Shown in pieces: positions 11,397 to 23,147 of a stretch of DNA of 64,000 nt. How positions within the stretch are numbered: position 1 is the first letter of the stretch; each line of letters begins with the position of its first letter. Location of the stretch: assembly GCA_032871835.1 (NCBI GenBank), contig CM065298.1, positions 8,481,596 to 8,545,595 of the forward strand. Direction: 5' to 3'. Source of the stretch: Dipteronia dyeriana. Taxonomy: Eukaryota; Streptophyta; Magnoliopsida; Sapindales; Sapindaceae. The position numbers and the translations under genes are program-made. The notes beneath the pieces are model-generated. The model was not told where the DNA came from. It saw only the letters and a list, made by a program, of their open reading frames with translations, and searched no databases.

Positions 11397-11800
11397 ATGA
11401 GCCGTGATCCTGCGGTGAGGTGGACCCAGAGGCAGGACAAGGTTTTCATTACTGTGCTATTACTTGATGCAAAAAATGCCAAGGTCAATCTGGAGCCAGA
11501 GGGAGTGTTTAATTTCTCTGCTAGTGCTGGTGCAGAAAATCATGAGTTTGAGCTCAAGTTGGATCTTTTTGATAAGGTCAATGTGGAGGAAAGCAAAATT
11601 AATATTGGAGTAAGAAGTATATTCTGTATCTATGAAAAGTTGATTGGGACAAATGGGTGGATGAAGATGAAGATAATGGTACGGGTGGTGACTTGGATTT
11701 TTCGAGCATGAGAGGCATGGGAGGCATGGGAGGCATGGGTGGCATGGGTGGCATGGCTGGCTTGGAAGGCTTGGAAGGTGTGGGCGGCATGGGCTATGAT
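11397..11800 (+). pseudogene. p23-type HSP90 co-chaperone pseudogene, 5' part
   Basis: ATG at 11397 opens a frame with the CS/p23 domain of plant p23-1-like HSP90 co-chaperones (MSRDPAVRWTQRQDKVFIT, then KVNLEPEGVFNFSA and VNVEESKINIGVRSIFCI). After FCI about 20-25 residues expected before the conserved VDWDKWVDED are missing. That motif follows at about 11646 in another frame, so a deletion plus frameshift broke the gene. Next come the acidic segment and the Gly-Met-rich tail (SSMRGMGGMGGMGG, GLEGLEGVGGMG), cut at 11800 by a copia element. The tail resumes at 18132. No introns are visible within the CS domain, suggesting a retroposed copy; that is inference. In cells p23 proteins bind the HSP90 N-domain; this copy cannot. 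Confidence 0.9.
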
Positions 11801-12352
11801 TGTTGGAAAATTCCATCATATGGGGTCACACATGTGAATATTAAATGTGTTGTGCTATCTTTTAGTTAAACCTGAATTAAAGTGATCTAATTAAGATTTA
11901 AAGTATTAAGGCTTAAGAGTATAATTGTTATGGAATTAATGTGTAGATACCAAAGTACTATTTCTAATTTGTTGAGGGGCCGAATTAGAAATAGCCAATA
12001 TATATAATAATTTGATTATTATATATTTAGGGTTATGGTCCCCAAATTACACGATACTTTACGTTTCTCTGTATCCCATCAACAAAGCATCAAGAACACA
12101 GTAGGGTTCATAGAGATCGTGTTAATTTAGAAGATCACAACCCGTTCACAAATCTCCAGCGATGGATTTAGGTACGCTTCCGCTTTTTATATTTAACTTT
12201 CTCTTGAATTGATATGGGTTTATTTCATGATTGTTTAGGGCTTGATTAAATATGTATAGAAACATGTTTAGGTTAAACATTCAGACTAATTTTGTGCCTA
12301 AGCATGTTCTGGTTTTATGTGAATGGTTTTGTGTTAATCAAAATTCCTAACA
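11801..12352 (+). repeat. 5' LTR of the copia element
   Basis: 552 bp, TG...CA ends. It contains a TATA-like region (CCAATATATATAATAATTTG, about 11994-12013) followed by a C-rich leader start (TTTCTCTGTATCCCATC), the likely promoter of the element. Confidence 0.9.
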
Positions 12353-12354
12353 AG

Positions 12355-12366
12355 TGGTATCAGAGC
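12355..12366 (+). other. Primer-binding site (initiator Met-tRNA type)
   Basis: TGGTATCAGAGC, 2 nt after the 5' LTR end, complements the 3' end of plant initiator tRNA-Met, the usual copia primer. Confidence 0.93.
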
Positions 12367-14397
12367 CACCCATAATTGATTCTTGAGGATTTCAGTTTTA
12401 TTGATTAATTTATGTGTTGAATTCATAAACAAAATATTATGTGTTGAATCCATAGATTATTTGGGTTTTGATCTTCTTTTATGAACTTTGGTTGATTTTT
12501 GTTGTTTTGGATTCGGTTTTGTTTGATAATGTATATGAGTAAAAAAAAAAAAAAAAATTTAGAACTGTGTCCTTCTGGTTTTCGGAAAAAAAAAAGAAAA
12601 AGGAGGTCGATGGGTTTTCCAACCCAGACCATGGTTTTGGATCGATCTCGGATCAACCGAGCAGCTTCGTCGAAGCACTCCTATCCCCGTCGATCACGCG
12701 GCTGGTCCAGATCGAGCCCAGATCAGTCGCCAATTCCCTCGATCGATTTGGGCGTCGATCGCCTGTCGTTGCTTACGATCGGGAAGGTTTGCGGGTGGTC
12801 GCGCTGCTGCTTGGCCGCCGTTCGTCGCTTCCCAGTGACGTTCTGGTGGTTAAGGCAGCGGCGGCTAGAAACCTAGGGTTTCAGAAATCGGTTTTTGCTT
12901 CAGGCCCTTCTTTTGAAAATTTGAAATTCTTAAGGGACTGTTTTGTATTTTATTTGGGCCATAATGTGATTTTGATATAATTTCGGGGTCAGTTTATAAT
13001 TTCCAAAACTTAGAGGGCCTGTATGCAATTACGAAAGGGTTTTGGGGAAATTTTGTAATTATTGAAAAGTTACAGGGTCACTTTGTAATTTTTAAAAGTT
13101 TTGGGGTCAATTTTTAATTATTGCAAATTACTGGGTCATTTTATGATTTTAACAAAATATATGGGTCGATTTATAATTACTGAAACTTAAGGGGCCTTCC
13201 TGTAATTTTACAAAATAAGGGACACTTTTGTAATTTTGATAAAAAAAAAATATTTTTTTTATTTATTTTCATTTTATTTTAAGGATCAACTCAAATTCAA
13301 ATATTTGGTGGTATACCTTTTATGGTTAAATAAAGTAATCCATCATTCTAAATGGGCTAATTGAAACTAGATGTCACCAAAGTGACCTCTCTTGTGTAGA
13401 TTGTTCATGAGGGATGTTGGATATTCATGTGTGTGTAAATTCATGCGAGTATTTACCAGCCCAAAGGAAGGTTAATACTTGGCCGAATTGTACACACATC
13501 TGTGGTGGTAAACATGTGACGATTATAAGTTTTTACATGTGAATAATAAGTCGATCAAAAGATAGATTTATTATTTAACATAAATTATTATCAATGTTTG
13601 ATCACTACTAAAGGAGTACCACGTGTGTGTATATAAATTCATACGGGTATTAGCCGGCCCAAAGGAAGGTTAATACTTGGCCGAATTGTACACACATCTG
13701 TGGTGATAAACATGTGATGATTATAAGGTTTTACATGTGAATAATAAGTCGATCCAAAGATAGATTTATTATTTAACATAAATTATTGTCAATGTTTGAT
13801 CACTACAACAAGAATACCACTTACAATTAATATTATTGTCTAAAGACTTGATATTAATGTTATACTGTGTATCTTAAGATGGGACCGACCATTATTTGGT
13901 ATATCTTTTATGGTTAAATAAAGTGGTCTATCATTTTAAATGGGTTAATTGAAGCAAGATGTCGCCAAAGTGACCTCTCTTGTGTAGATTATTCATGAGG
14001 GATGTTGGATGTTTGTGTGTGTGTAAATTTATACGGGTATTAGTCGGCTCAAAGGAAGGTTAATACTTGGCCGAATTGCACACACACCTGTGGTGATAAA
14101 TATGTGACGATTATAAAGTTTTACATGTGAATAATAAGTCGATCCAAAGATAGATTTATTATTTGACATCAATTTTTATCAATGTTTGATCACTACAACA
14201 AGAGTACCACTTACAATTAATATTACTGTCCAAAGACTTGATATTAATGTTGTGCTAGGTATCTTGAGATGAGACTTACAATTATCTGAATTTGTTGATC
14301 ATTGTATTTGGTTATTAATGTGAGCATGTTTGTGTGTTTGTTTTGTTCTCTTTCAAGCTAATGTTTTACTATATCTGCTAATACCAACTATATACCC
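12367..14397 (+). repeat. Long copia leader with GC-rich patch and repeated modules
   Basis: 12600-12870 is GC- and CpG-rich (two overlapping open frames, 12499-12876 and 12567-12980, unrecognised). 13000-13240 holds about seven degenerate ~35-bp units of the GGGTCA.TTTTGTAATTTT type. 13400-14260 contains three copies of a ~200-bp module (GGAAGGTTAATACTTGGCCG near 13467, 13665 and 14056). The first module and the third share a longer flanking block starting GGTTAAATAAAGT. No gag similarity starts before 14398. Confidence 0.75.
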
Positions 14398-15002
14398 ATG
14401 TTTAATGGGATCAACTTTAAGGATTTGGAAGGAGAACATACTCATTGTTCTCGGCTACATGGATCTAGACCTTGCATTTCGGGTTGAGCAACCCGCTTCT
14501 CTTACGGATGCAAGTTCTTCTGATAATATGAAGAAATTTGAGAAGTGAGATTGTTCAAATCCCAGGAGTCTTATGATCATCAAGCGCGACATTTAGGTGT
14601 GCGGTATCTGAAAAAATAACCAAAGTCAAGGAGTTCCTAGCCGAAATTGAAAAGCGTTTTGTTAAAAACAATAAGGTAGAAACAAGCACGCATTTGCAAA
14701 GCTAGATTTCTATGAAGTACAAAGGCAAAGGGAACATTAGGGAGTACATTATGGAAATGTCTCATATTGCTTATAAGCTTAAAGCATTGAAGCTCGAGTT
14801 GTCTGACGACTTGCTCGTGCATTTGGTATTAATTTCACTTCCTTCACAATACAACCAGTTTAAGGTCAGTTACAACTGTCAAAATGAGAAATGGACTCTT
14901 AATGAGCTCATTTCTTACTGTGTGCAAGAGGAAGAGAGACTGAAGCGAGACATGACCGAAAGTGCTCATTTGGCTAGCACCTATAAGGTTAAGGGCAAAT
15001 AG
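14398..15002 (+). pseudogene. Copia gag (UBN2-type) relic
   Basis: Read across frameshifts, 14398-15002 matches copia gag: an N-terminal NGINFKDW-like segment, then WKENILIVLGYMDLDLAF, and the UBN2 region open from 14712 (KGNIREYIMEMSHIAYKL, LVLISLPSQYNQFKVSYN, WTLNELISYCVQEEER). It ends at a stop at 15000. The CCHC zinc knuckle expected next is absent because of an internal deletion. Confidence 0.85.
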
Positions 15003-15009
15003 AGGAAGA

Positions 15010-17145
15010 ATAATGAAGCTGCTAAACACATTATGAGCTTTGGACAAGCATAAAAGCCTAATCTAAATCATTTTCATATTTGGGGATGTCCAGCTGAGGC
15101 AAGGCCTTACAGGCCACATGAAAGGAAATTGGACTCCAAAACTGTGAACAGCTAATTCATTGGCTACTCTGAGCGATCTAAGGGCTATAAGTTTTATGAT
15201 CCCACACTTCGATCAATTTTTGAAATGGGAACTGTAACATTTTTTAAGGATGTTGAGTTTGGGGGAGAAATAAGGTTATAGACATTGTCTTTGAGGAAGA
15301 ATCGATTTTCATTCCTACTATCGCTTTTGACAATGTGCAGGTTTCTATACCTGTCATTGATCGATAAGTGAATTTGGATCCTCAACCAGACAATGTTGAA
15401 CAAAACCCCATTCAAGATGAGATAATTGTTCCTGATGAACAAACTCAACAACCTCAAGAACCAGTGCCATTAAGGTGATCCACTAGAGAAAGGAGAAATG
15501 TTATTCCAGACGATTTTACGTATTTCTCCAGGAACATGAGGAAAATATTGGAATGATGGAAAATGATCCAATCAATTTCCATCAAGCCATGCAGGGTTCC
15601 AACTCTCAAAAGTGGATTGATGCCATGAATGAGGAGTATATGTCTATGCAAGACAATAAGGTTTGGGTACTTATCCCATTACCAAAATGTGTGAAGCCCA
15701 TTGGCTGTAAATGGATATTTAAAACCAAAGGGATTCGAAAGGTAATGTGGAGAGGTATAAAGCTCGTCTTGTAACTCAAGGCTTTACCCAAAAGAAAGGG
15801 ATTGACTATAAAGAGACTTTCTCTCCGGTTTTCAACGAAAGACTCTTTTAGGACAATCATGGCATTTGTTGCATATTTTGACCTTGAGCTTCATCAGATG
15901 GATGTCAAGACGGCGTTTCTCAATGGTAACATTGACGAAACAATTTATATGGTGCAACCATAAAACTTTGAGTCGGGAGACATAAAGAATATGGTTTGCA
16001 AATTGACAAAATCTATTTATGGACTCAAGCAAGCTTCCCGTCAGTGGTACCATAAGTTTCATCAAGTGATTATCTCGTTTGGTTTTGAGATAAACATTGT
16101 TGATAATTATGTGTATCACAAATTCAGTGGGAGTAAGCACATATTCCTGGTTTTATATGTCGATGACATACTGCTTGCCACGAATGTTATAGGCATATTG
16201 CATGAAACCAAGAGATTTCTATCAAATAATTTTGAGATGAAAGATCTTGGTGACACCTCTTTTGTATTAGGGATTCAGATACAACGAGATCGTTCTCGGG
16301 GTATTCTTGGATTATCACAAAGGAGCTATATCGATACAGTGCTCAAAAGGTTTTTCATGCATAACTGCAAACCAGGTGACACCCCCCGTCGCTAAGGGAG
16401 ACAAGTTCAGTCTCAACCAGTGCCCTAAAAGTAACCTTGAAGTTAAGGAAATGCAGAAGATTCCCTATGCATCAGCTGTAGGGAGTCTAATGTATGCTCA
16501 GGTGTGTACGCGTCCGGATATTGCGTACATTGTTGGTATGTTAAGCAGATATTTAAGTAACCCTGGAATGGATCATTGGATAGCAGCCAATCAGGTTATA
16601 AGGTATTTGAAGAGAACAAAATATTACATGCTCACATATAGGAGTTCGGATCAGTTTGAGATCATAAAGTATTCCGACTCTGATTATGTTGGATGCCAAG
16701 ACAGTAGGAGATCCACATCAAGATACAAATACTTGTTGGCTGGTGAAGCTATATCTTGGAGGAGTGCCAAATAGACACTCATAGCTTCTTCCACATGGCA
16801 ACAGAGTTTGTATCATGTTATGAGGCATCCAACCATGAATATGGCTGCGGAATTTTGTCACTGGGCTGCGCATTCTGGAGGGTGTTGAAAGACCACTCAA
16901 ACTATATTGTGACAATAAGTCAGCAGTGCTATATTCTAACAACAAAAGGAGCTCATCTAAGTCAAACCATATTGACATTAAGTTCCTAGTTGTGAAGGAA
17001 AGAGTACAGAGTGGACATATATCCATAGAGCACATTGGGAAAAATTCCATGATAGCGGATCCGCTTACAAAAGGATTACCACCCAAGGTCTTTCATGAGC
17101 ACACTGCTCATATGTGTGTTATTTTGTGTGAGAATATCACATTAT
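15010..17145 (+). pseudogene. Copia pol relic: integrase C-terminus, reverse transcriptase, RNase H
   Basis: 15055-15265 is the integrase C-terminal piece (FHIWGCPAEARPYRP, SKGYKFYDPT), joined directly behind gag. The reverse transcriptase starts about 15553 (QAMQGSNSQKWIDAMNEEY), frameshifts near 15740 and 15840, and has the active-site motif LYVDDILLAT in the frame 15991-16395. 16307-16774 continues through IPYASAVGSLMYAQVCTRPD into RNase H (YSDSDYVGCQDSRRSTS). 16926-17147 ends with the HIGKNSMIADPLTKGLPP tail typical of copia RNase H. At least four frame breaks show it is inactive. Confidence 0.9.
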
Positions 17146-17579
17146 AGTGGGAGTTTGTATAATTTTGTATTGTATTGCTCTATATTTTTTATTTTGAATA
17201 TATTTATGCATTTATGTATTTAGATATTTTTCTGATCAGAAATAAAGTATTCGGTTAATTATACTCTGTTACATTGTGTTAAGTTTTGATCTCACTAAGG
17301 AATAAAGTAGGACCAGTTGGAATAGACATGTATAGATCACATTGCATGTAATTTCCATGCTACGCATCCATGATTGATCTATGTCATTTGGTTATGTTGG
17401 TATACGTGACCATTGATGGGTTTAGTCACGCTAAATGTGACGAAAGCCGCTTTGATCCTATGTTGGCATAATCAATGGACGAGATTGTTCGGATATACCC
17501 TAAAATTGTGATAGCAAAATTTTGGAGCTCATAAAGTCATACACATTTGTAAAGTTACATATGTGGCCCAATGGGAGAT

Positions 17580-18131
17580 TGTTGGAAAATTCCATCATAT
17601 GAGGCCACACATGTGAATATTAAATGTGTTGTGCTATCTTTTGGTTAAGCCTAAATTAAAGTGATCTAATTAAGATTTAAAGTATTAAGGCTTAAGGGTA
17701 TAATTGTCATGGAATTAATGTGTAGATACCAGAGTACTATTTCTAATTTGTTGAGGGGCCGAATTAGAAATAGCCAATATATATAATAATTTGATTATTA
17801 TATATTTAGGGTTATGGTCCCCAAATTACACGATACTTTACGTTTCTCTGTATCCCATCAACAGAGCATCAAGAACACAGTAGGGTTCATAGAGATCGTG
17901 TTAATTTAGAAGATCACAACCCGTTCACAAATCTCCAGCGATGGATTCAGGTACGCTTCCGCTTTCTATATTTAACTTTCTCTTGAATTGATATAGGTTT
18001 ATGTCATGATTGTTTAGGGCTTGATTAAATATGTATAGAAACATGTTTAGGTTAAACATTCAGACTAATTTTGTGCCTAAACATGTTCTGGTTTTATGTG
18101 AATGGTTTTGTGTTAATAGAAATTCCTAACA
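17580..18131 (+). repeat. 3' LTR of the copia element
   Basis: 552 bp, colinear with 11801-12352 without indels. About 16 differences, of which about 14 are transitions. Confidence 0.92.
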
Positions 18132-18275
18132 GTGATGCCATGGCCAATGGGTGACTTTGATGACAGTGACGATGAAGAAGCAGCAAAGCCAGGGCAACAC
18201 GACACTGGTAAGGCAGCATCGGAAACAAAGCTACAAGAGGAAGGTGCTCATAAGAGTGAAGGTTGCAATGCATAA
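18132..18275 (+). pseudogene. p23-type co-chaperone pseudogene, 3' part
   Basis: Continuation of the p23 reading frame behind the copia insertion: MGDFDDSDDEEAAKPGQHD, a lysine/glutamate-rich end, and a TAA stop at 18273-18275. The acidic DDSDDE tail is the standard end of plant p23-1-like proteins. The target-site copy GTGAT (18132-18136) overlaps its start. Sequence after the stop (to about 18420) may be its old 3' UTR. Confidence 0.85.
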
Positions 18276-20190
18276 CTGAAAATCGATGCCGCAAACACAT
18301 GAATACATGATGTTGTGGTAGTTAGAGATGTCAAATTCTAGACAAAACCAGTAGTTGCATGATGGGATATAGTTTTCAATCTCTATGATGGGAACGGTGC
18401 ATGTTTTTTTTCCCTAATTAACCAAGTGGAGTTAAAGCTTTTATTATTGACACGGCATTGCTTTGTGTCGTATAACAGGTCTTTTTTAACTTGGATTAGG
18501 ATGTTGTTTCTGTAGTTTGTTTCGTGGACGATACTTTGGAAAATGACCTCGTGAGGTTGGTTTGGTCGCCGTACTGTTGACAGGCGGCGACATTAGTTTC
18601 TCTTACAAAGCAGTCAGAAAACAATTTTATTGTTAAATCGTTATGTTTCATCATTTTAATTAAATATTGTATATTGAAAAAATTAAAAAACATTACAATA
18701 AACCATCGATTTTTGCACTGCACTCCAGACATATGGTTGACCTTCAAGTCTTCGGTCAGACTGTCCAGTGCCCGCCAAGTTTGATTATCAACTTTTTTTT
18801 ATCATTTTATCATGATTATCAACTCTTTTAATACAATTTATATCTTTTTTTAAAAGGACAATTTATATATATATATGATTATATACCTTTAAAAATAAAA
18901 TTATACCATTAAAATACTACTTTTTTTGCTCATTAACCTAGAGAATTTAAGTGAAATTTGTTTTTATTAAAAATGTACAAATGTCTTTTAACAAATGTCC
19001 TAATACGGACAAATATTAACATAATTATTAATTAATTAAACATTTGGTGTGAACAAAATTTTCTTAATTTTACTGGGTATGCAGCCTTAGAAAAAACTAT
19101 TCTTTGGTTTGGTGTTACCTGCCTACTTAATGTATTTTTAAAGTTTGATAATGAATATATCAGTTAAACACTTCTAATAAAGATCCTGCTTCCTGCCCTT
19201 AAAAAATATACAAGCAAACGAAATGTGATATTGGTATTAATCAGAAATACTTTATATCATATAGGATGATTCGAGTGGGCCGCGCACAGTATGCTAAGAG
19301 CACTAAAATTTATGAATTAATAATATTTTTATAAATAATTTTTATTAGTTCCAACTTGGCTGAATAAATTAAATTAATAATTTCGATTAAATAATAAGAT
19401 AAAACATTTATAAAATTCTTTTATAAGAATATGTAGTCCCACCCACCAATTTCACAAATTAATAATTTGCTACAGATTATATATAGGATTGATTACAATG
19501 TTTTTTTTTTAAATATGAATCTGTTTTTTTTTTTAAAAAAAAATAGTTGGATCTCATTTTTAATTTTTTGTAATAGATGTAAAGGTTATAGGGTTAAATT
19601 ATCATAAAACAACAAGAAATCATTTCGTGTTATTACTTTTTGAGTGCTTCTTTACTATTAACAGGGCTACACAGTACAAAGTTATTGTATCATAAAAAAA
19701 AATCTCGATAATATTGTCAATATAGTAGTAATATACACTTAATCTATAAATGATAAGGTATGAATTGATTGATAAATTTAATATCTCAATTAATTAATAA
19801 ATTTAATATGATTCTAACATTATTAATTTGTGGATATTGTATTATCTCTCTCTTGGGCTGCAATTACCGAGACACGTTTAAGATTCTCCTCTTGCAACTC
19901 CATGCTCAAAAACAAATGTCAGCATAACAAAAGTTTACGGAGATCAAACATGTCACTTGTCATTAACATATTTTTTATATATATATATATATATGTATCT
20001 TCAAAATCAAGCAAAGGCCATATTTACTTTGTTGACTTGCACAGACAATCCATCACTTATAAGGGGAGTTTTATAATGGAAAAAAACAAATAATAGTTAA
20101 ACACTATTGATGATAAGTTCTTCTTCATCTCATCATCTATCTTCATATCTGTGATTGTTTCTGCCTGGACAAAGAATCTATAACAGACTG
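18276..20190. other. Intergenic, AT-rich; receptor-gene upstream region
   Basis: No coding signal or terminal repeats recognised. Short TA run at 19977-19995. One W-box core TTGACT at 20032-20037, about 155 bp before the receptor ATG; significance unknown. Confidence 0.5.
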
Positions 20191-22711
20191 ATGGAGATCT
20201 TCATGTTCCTGTCTTTCTTTTGTGCATTACTTGGTAGTTCTTCTCTTGCAGTTCTGGTGAAAGCACATGATCATTCAGGTTTTTCACTAGTAAATTTTTT
20301 TAGTATCATATTTATCTTGTTATGAATTACTATGGGGCTGAGGATTCTCTTCTTTTTTCTCTCAGGATTCATTAGCATAGACTTTGAAGTACCATCAGCT
20401 TCAAATGACGAGACAAGTGATATGAATTACGTCTCAGACGCCAACTTCATCGAAACTGGAACAAGTACCGTTTCCATGAAATTATATGATATAAGAAGGA
20501 TTCCTGAAGGCATGAAAAATTGTTACACCTCAAGTCCTGAACGAGCCAAAGAAAGTAAGTATTTGATCAGAGCTAGTTTCATACATGGGAATCCTGATTC
20601 CCAAAGTAATCTACCAGAATTTGATCTCTATGATTGCTGGGATTCTGTCAAATTGGAGATCATACACATGCCTCCATCAAATGATGTATTTGTATGTCCA
20701 GGAAAGATCGAAGAACGGATCGCTTTCTTTAAGGTTGTTCAATCAGAAAAACAGAGTATATATCATGGATATGTCACAGACTTAACTGCAGCTGAACTCG
20801 TGGAGAGATTGAAGAATGGATCACTTTCTTTGAGGTTTGTTTATTGCCTATTTATCAGTATCATGAGCAGTTATACATAGTGATCATTGAATTTATTCAA
20901 CTGTTGCTTCTCGTTCTTACTTGTAAATTGATGTATGTTGAAGCCAGTCTGGGAGAAAATCATAGTCTTCGTCCGTCAGTTTCAAGCCAACAAAAGGACA
21001 AGAAGCTTATTATTCCACTGTTTTTCCTCTCAGTTGCATTGACAATCTTTTTGACACTTAAAAGAAGAAAGGAACAAGGTACAAGCTCAACTTTATTGTT
21101 TAATTTGACCCAATAATCCTCGGTTCGAATACCCCTCGCATGCAAATCGGTTCTGTTTTTATTCTATAGTCCTCCCATATGCATCTGTTTCTTCTGTATT
21201 TATTTTGTATCTGTATTTGAGCTTAGTCCGAGTGTCAAGTCCATCCGTGTCTGACGTGAGCGGCATGTTAAAGTGTTGTATATCGTTACTTGGGCCTTAA
21301 GGTTGTGATTCCTAGTGGCAATTTATGTAAACTTGTGATCATCATATCAGGTTTTGTGGAGAAGAGAAATGGTGCATTATTGGAGTTACAAATTCGGCAC
21401 TTTAAATATTCTGAAGTCTTGCAAATCACCGACAACTTCAAAAGGGTTCTTGGTAAAGATGGATATGGAACAGTTTATCATGGCACCTTGAATGACATTC
21501 AAGTGATTGTCAAGATGCTTTCTTCATCTTCAAGTCAAGGGTGTGTGGATTTTCAAGCAGAGGTAAGATCCATAACACAATCCATAATTTCTTTTTCGCT
21601 CATTTAAATACAGATTAAATTGATTAAGTTATGGTTTGAAATTCCAGGTCAAGCTTCTTATGAGTGTTCATCATCGAAACCTGACAAACCTTATTGGATA
21701 TTGCAATGAACACTCCAATACGGGACTTGTATATGAGTACATGGCTAATGGAAACTTACAACAACATCTTTCAGGTCCTTTCAATTTTTGGTACCAAATT
21801 CCATATGTACACTTAAGAAAAGTTATCGGGTGCTGGATCTCCCACGTTATTTGTATGGGATCGTAGATTGTTAGACCTGATAATCTATTTTTTTTCTCAT
21901 TAAACTTGATTTTGTAACATCTTTTCTCTCTTGAATAAATACAGATAGAAATACGACTTTCTTGAGCTGGGAAAACAGATTGAGAATAGCATTGGATGTA
22001 TCACAAGGTTAGAAATCAAATTCTTTAATCAACATCTGTACCTTTAGAAAGAAAAAAACTAATTATCATGGAATCCAATTATTCTAAATGTAGGATTGCA
22101 GTACCTGCACAACGGGTGTAAGCCACCCATATTCTATGGGGATATCAAGTCCTCAAACATCTTATTGAACGAGAATTTCGAAGCCAAATTAACCGATTTT
22201 GGCCTACCGAGGAACTTTCCATTGAAAGATGGCACCCAAGGCTACCTTGATCCTGAGTAAGCAACTAATCATTTTATACATATGAATTCTAAATATTTCA
22301 TTTTTATTCTTTTGACTAGTAAAATGTGTTTTTAATTCAATTTATTCGTGCAGGTATTATGTAACAAACCGTTTGGACGAAAAAACTGACTTGTATAGCC
22401 TCGGGGTTGTTCTTCTGGAGATAATAACAAACCGGCCTGTGATATTAAAAACTGAGAATGAGAATACTCACATAAGTCAGTGGGTTATTGACAGAGTTGA
22501 AACAGGGGATATGGAAAACATTGCTGATCCAAGTTTACAGGGAGATTTTGGAAGTAGCTCTGCCTGGAAAGTTGTCGAACTAGCACTGGCTTGTGCATAT
22601 CATGTTTCGTCAAAAAGGCCTACCATTGATGAGGTAGTGATCGAGTTAAAGGAGTGCTTGGCCATGGAGTTAGCTTGGAAAAAAGATCCCCGTCAACCGT
22701 CGTGGCAGTGA
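20191..22711 (+). CDS. Reduced malectin-like receptor kinase (LRR-I family), probable pseudokinase, 8 exons, 536 aa
   Basis: Exons by GT-AG and phase: 20191-20278, 20366-20834, 20948-21078, 21351-21562, 21648-21774, 21945-22007, 22094-22256, 22354-22711; the joined frame is open. Layout: signal peptide (1-25), N-terminal part of a malectin-like domain (30-135), a scrap of the last LRR ([14 protein letters not shown], ~172-185), a TM helix (~206-223) and a kinase (~247-end). Compared with the full gene at 58715-62876, the second malectin half and all but the end of the LRRs are missing. In the kinase, Lys284, Asp380 and DFG (398-400) remain. The glycine loop reads GKDGYG, the HRD motif is YGD, and the activation segment is ~9 residues shorter. 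Family members are plasma-membrane receptors; this one may be a decoy or a decaying gene. Splice sites are unconfirmed. Confidence 0.72.
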
Positions 22712-23147
22712 ACCTATTAATCCAAGAGAAGTGTTCACTATCAATCTGGATAGTTAGCTAGATAGGAAGTACAATATAAATAACATAATTGAATTTAATA
22801 GAGGAAAAACAGAGGGAAAGCAGAGCTAATGCAAACTTTATGTAATGTAACTCGAGTTTTGTGAACTTCAATGTGAGAGTTCAATGATATGCAATTGAAT
22901 ATAATGGCTTATTCTGCTTCTTAAGTTTGACAGCATACAGTTAATGTCTTTCGTCCAGATATATTTCTAGCATACTAGATAGAAAATAACACTTCAACTG
23001 AAATTTGTAACTGAATACAAAGCCGATTTATAGAGTTTGAAAACTAACTATAAAAGAAAAAAAACTAATACAGGTTTTAAATTTCATCATTATTTTCATG
23101 GTATGTATGATGAAACTTAATTGGTTCTCTGATGATTGAGGTCTGCT
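22712..23147. other. 437-bp gap between convergent genes
   Basis: Holds the presumptive 3' UTRs of the receptor gene (+) and the MPO1-like gene (-). No separate feature seen. Confidence 0.5.

Larger units (their letters stand above)
11801..18131 (+). mobile_element. Ty1/copia LTR retrotransposon, internally deleted, inserted in p23 pseudogene
   Basis: Identical-length LTRs (552 bp) at 11801-12352 and 17580-18131 begin TGTTGGAAAATTCC and end TTCCTAACA. A primer-binding site follows the first LTR and a purine-rich ATGGGAGAT precedes the second. Flanking 5-bp sites ATGAT and GTGAT differ at one base. The LTRs differ at about 16 of 552 positions (about 3%), nearly all transitions, so insertion was fairly recent. 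Gene order gag, integrase scrap, RT, RNase H fits copia. The zinc knuckle, protease and integrase core are missing and several stops are present, so it cannot move by itself. Confidence 0.93.

Noticed and set aside
11657..11869. Gly-Met repeat frame as a novel glycine-rich protein
   Set aside because: It is the Gly-Met tail of the p23 pseudogene running into the LTR.
12567..12980. 137-aa open frame in the copia leader as a captured gene
   Set aside because: Two frames overlap, no family is recognised and it precedes gag in an untranslated leader; only the base composition is notable.
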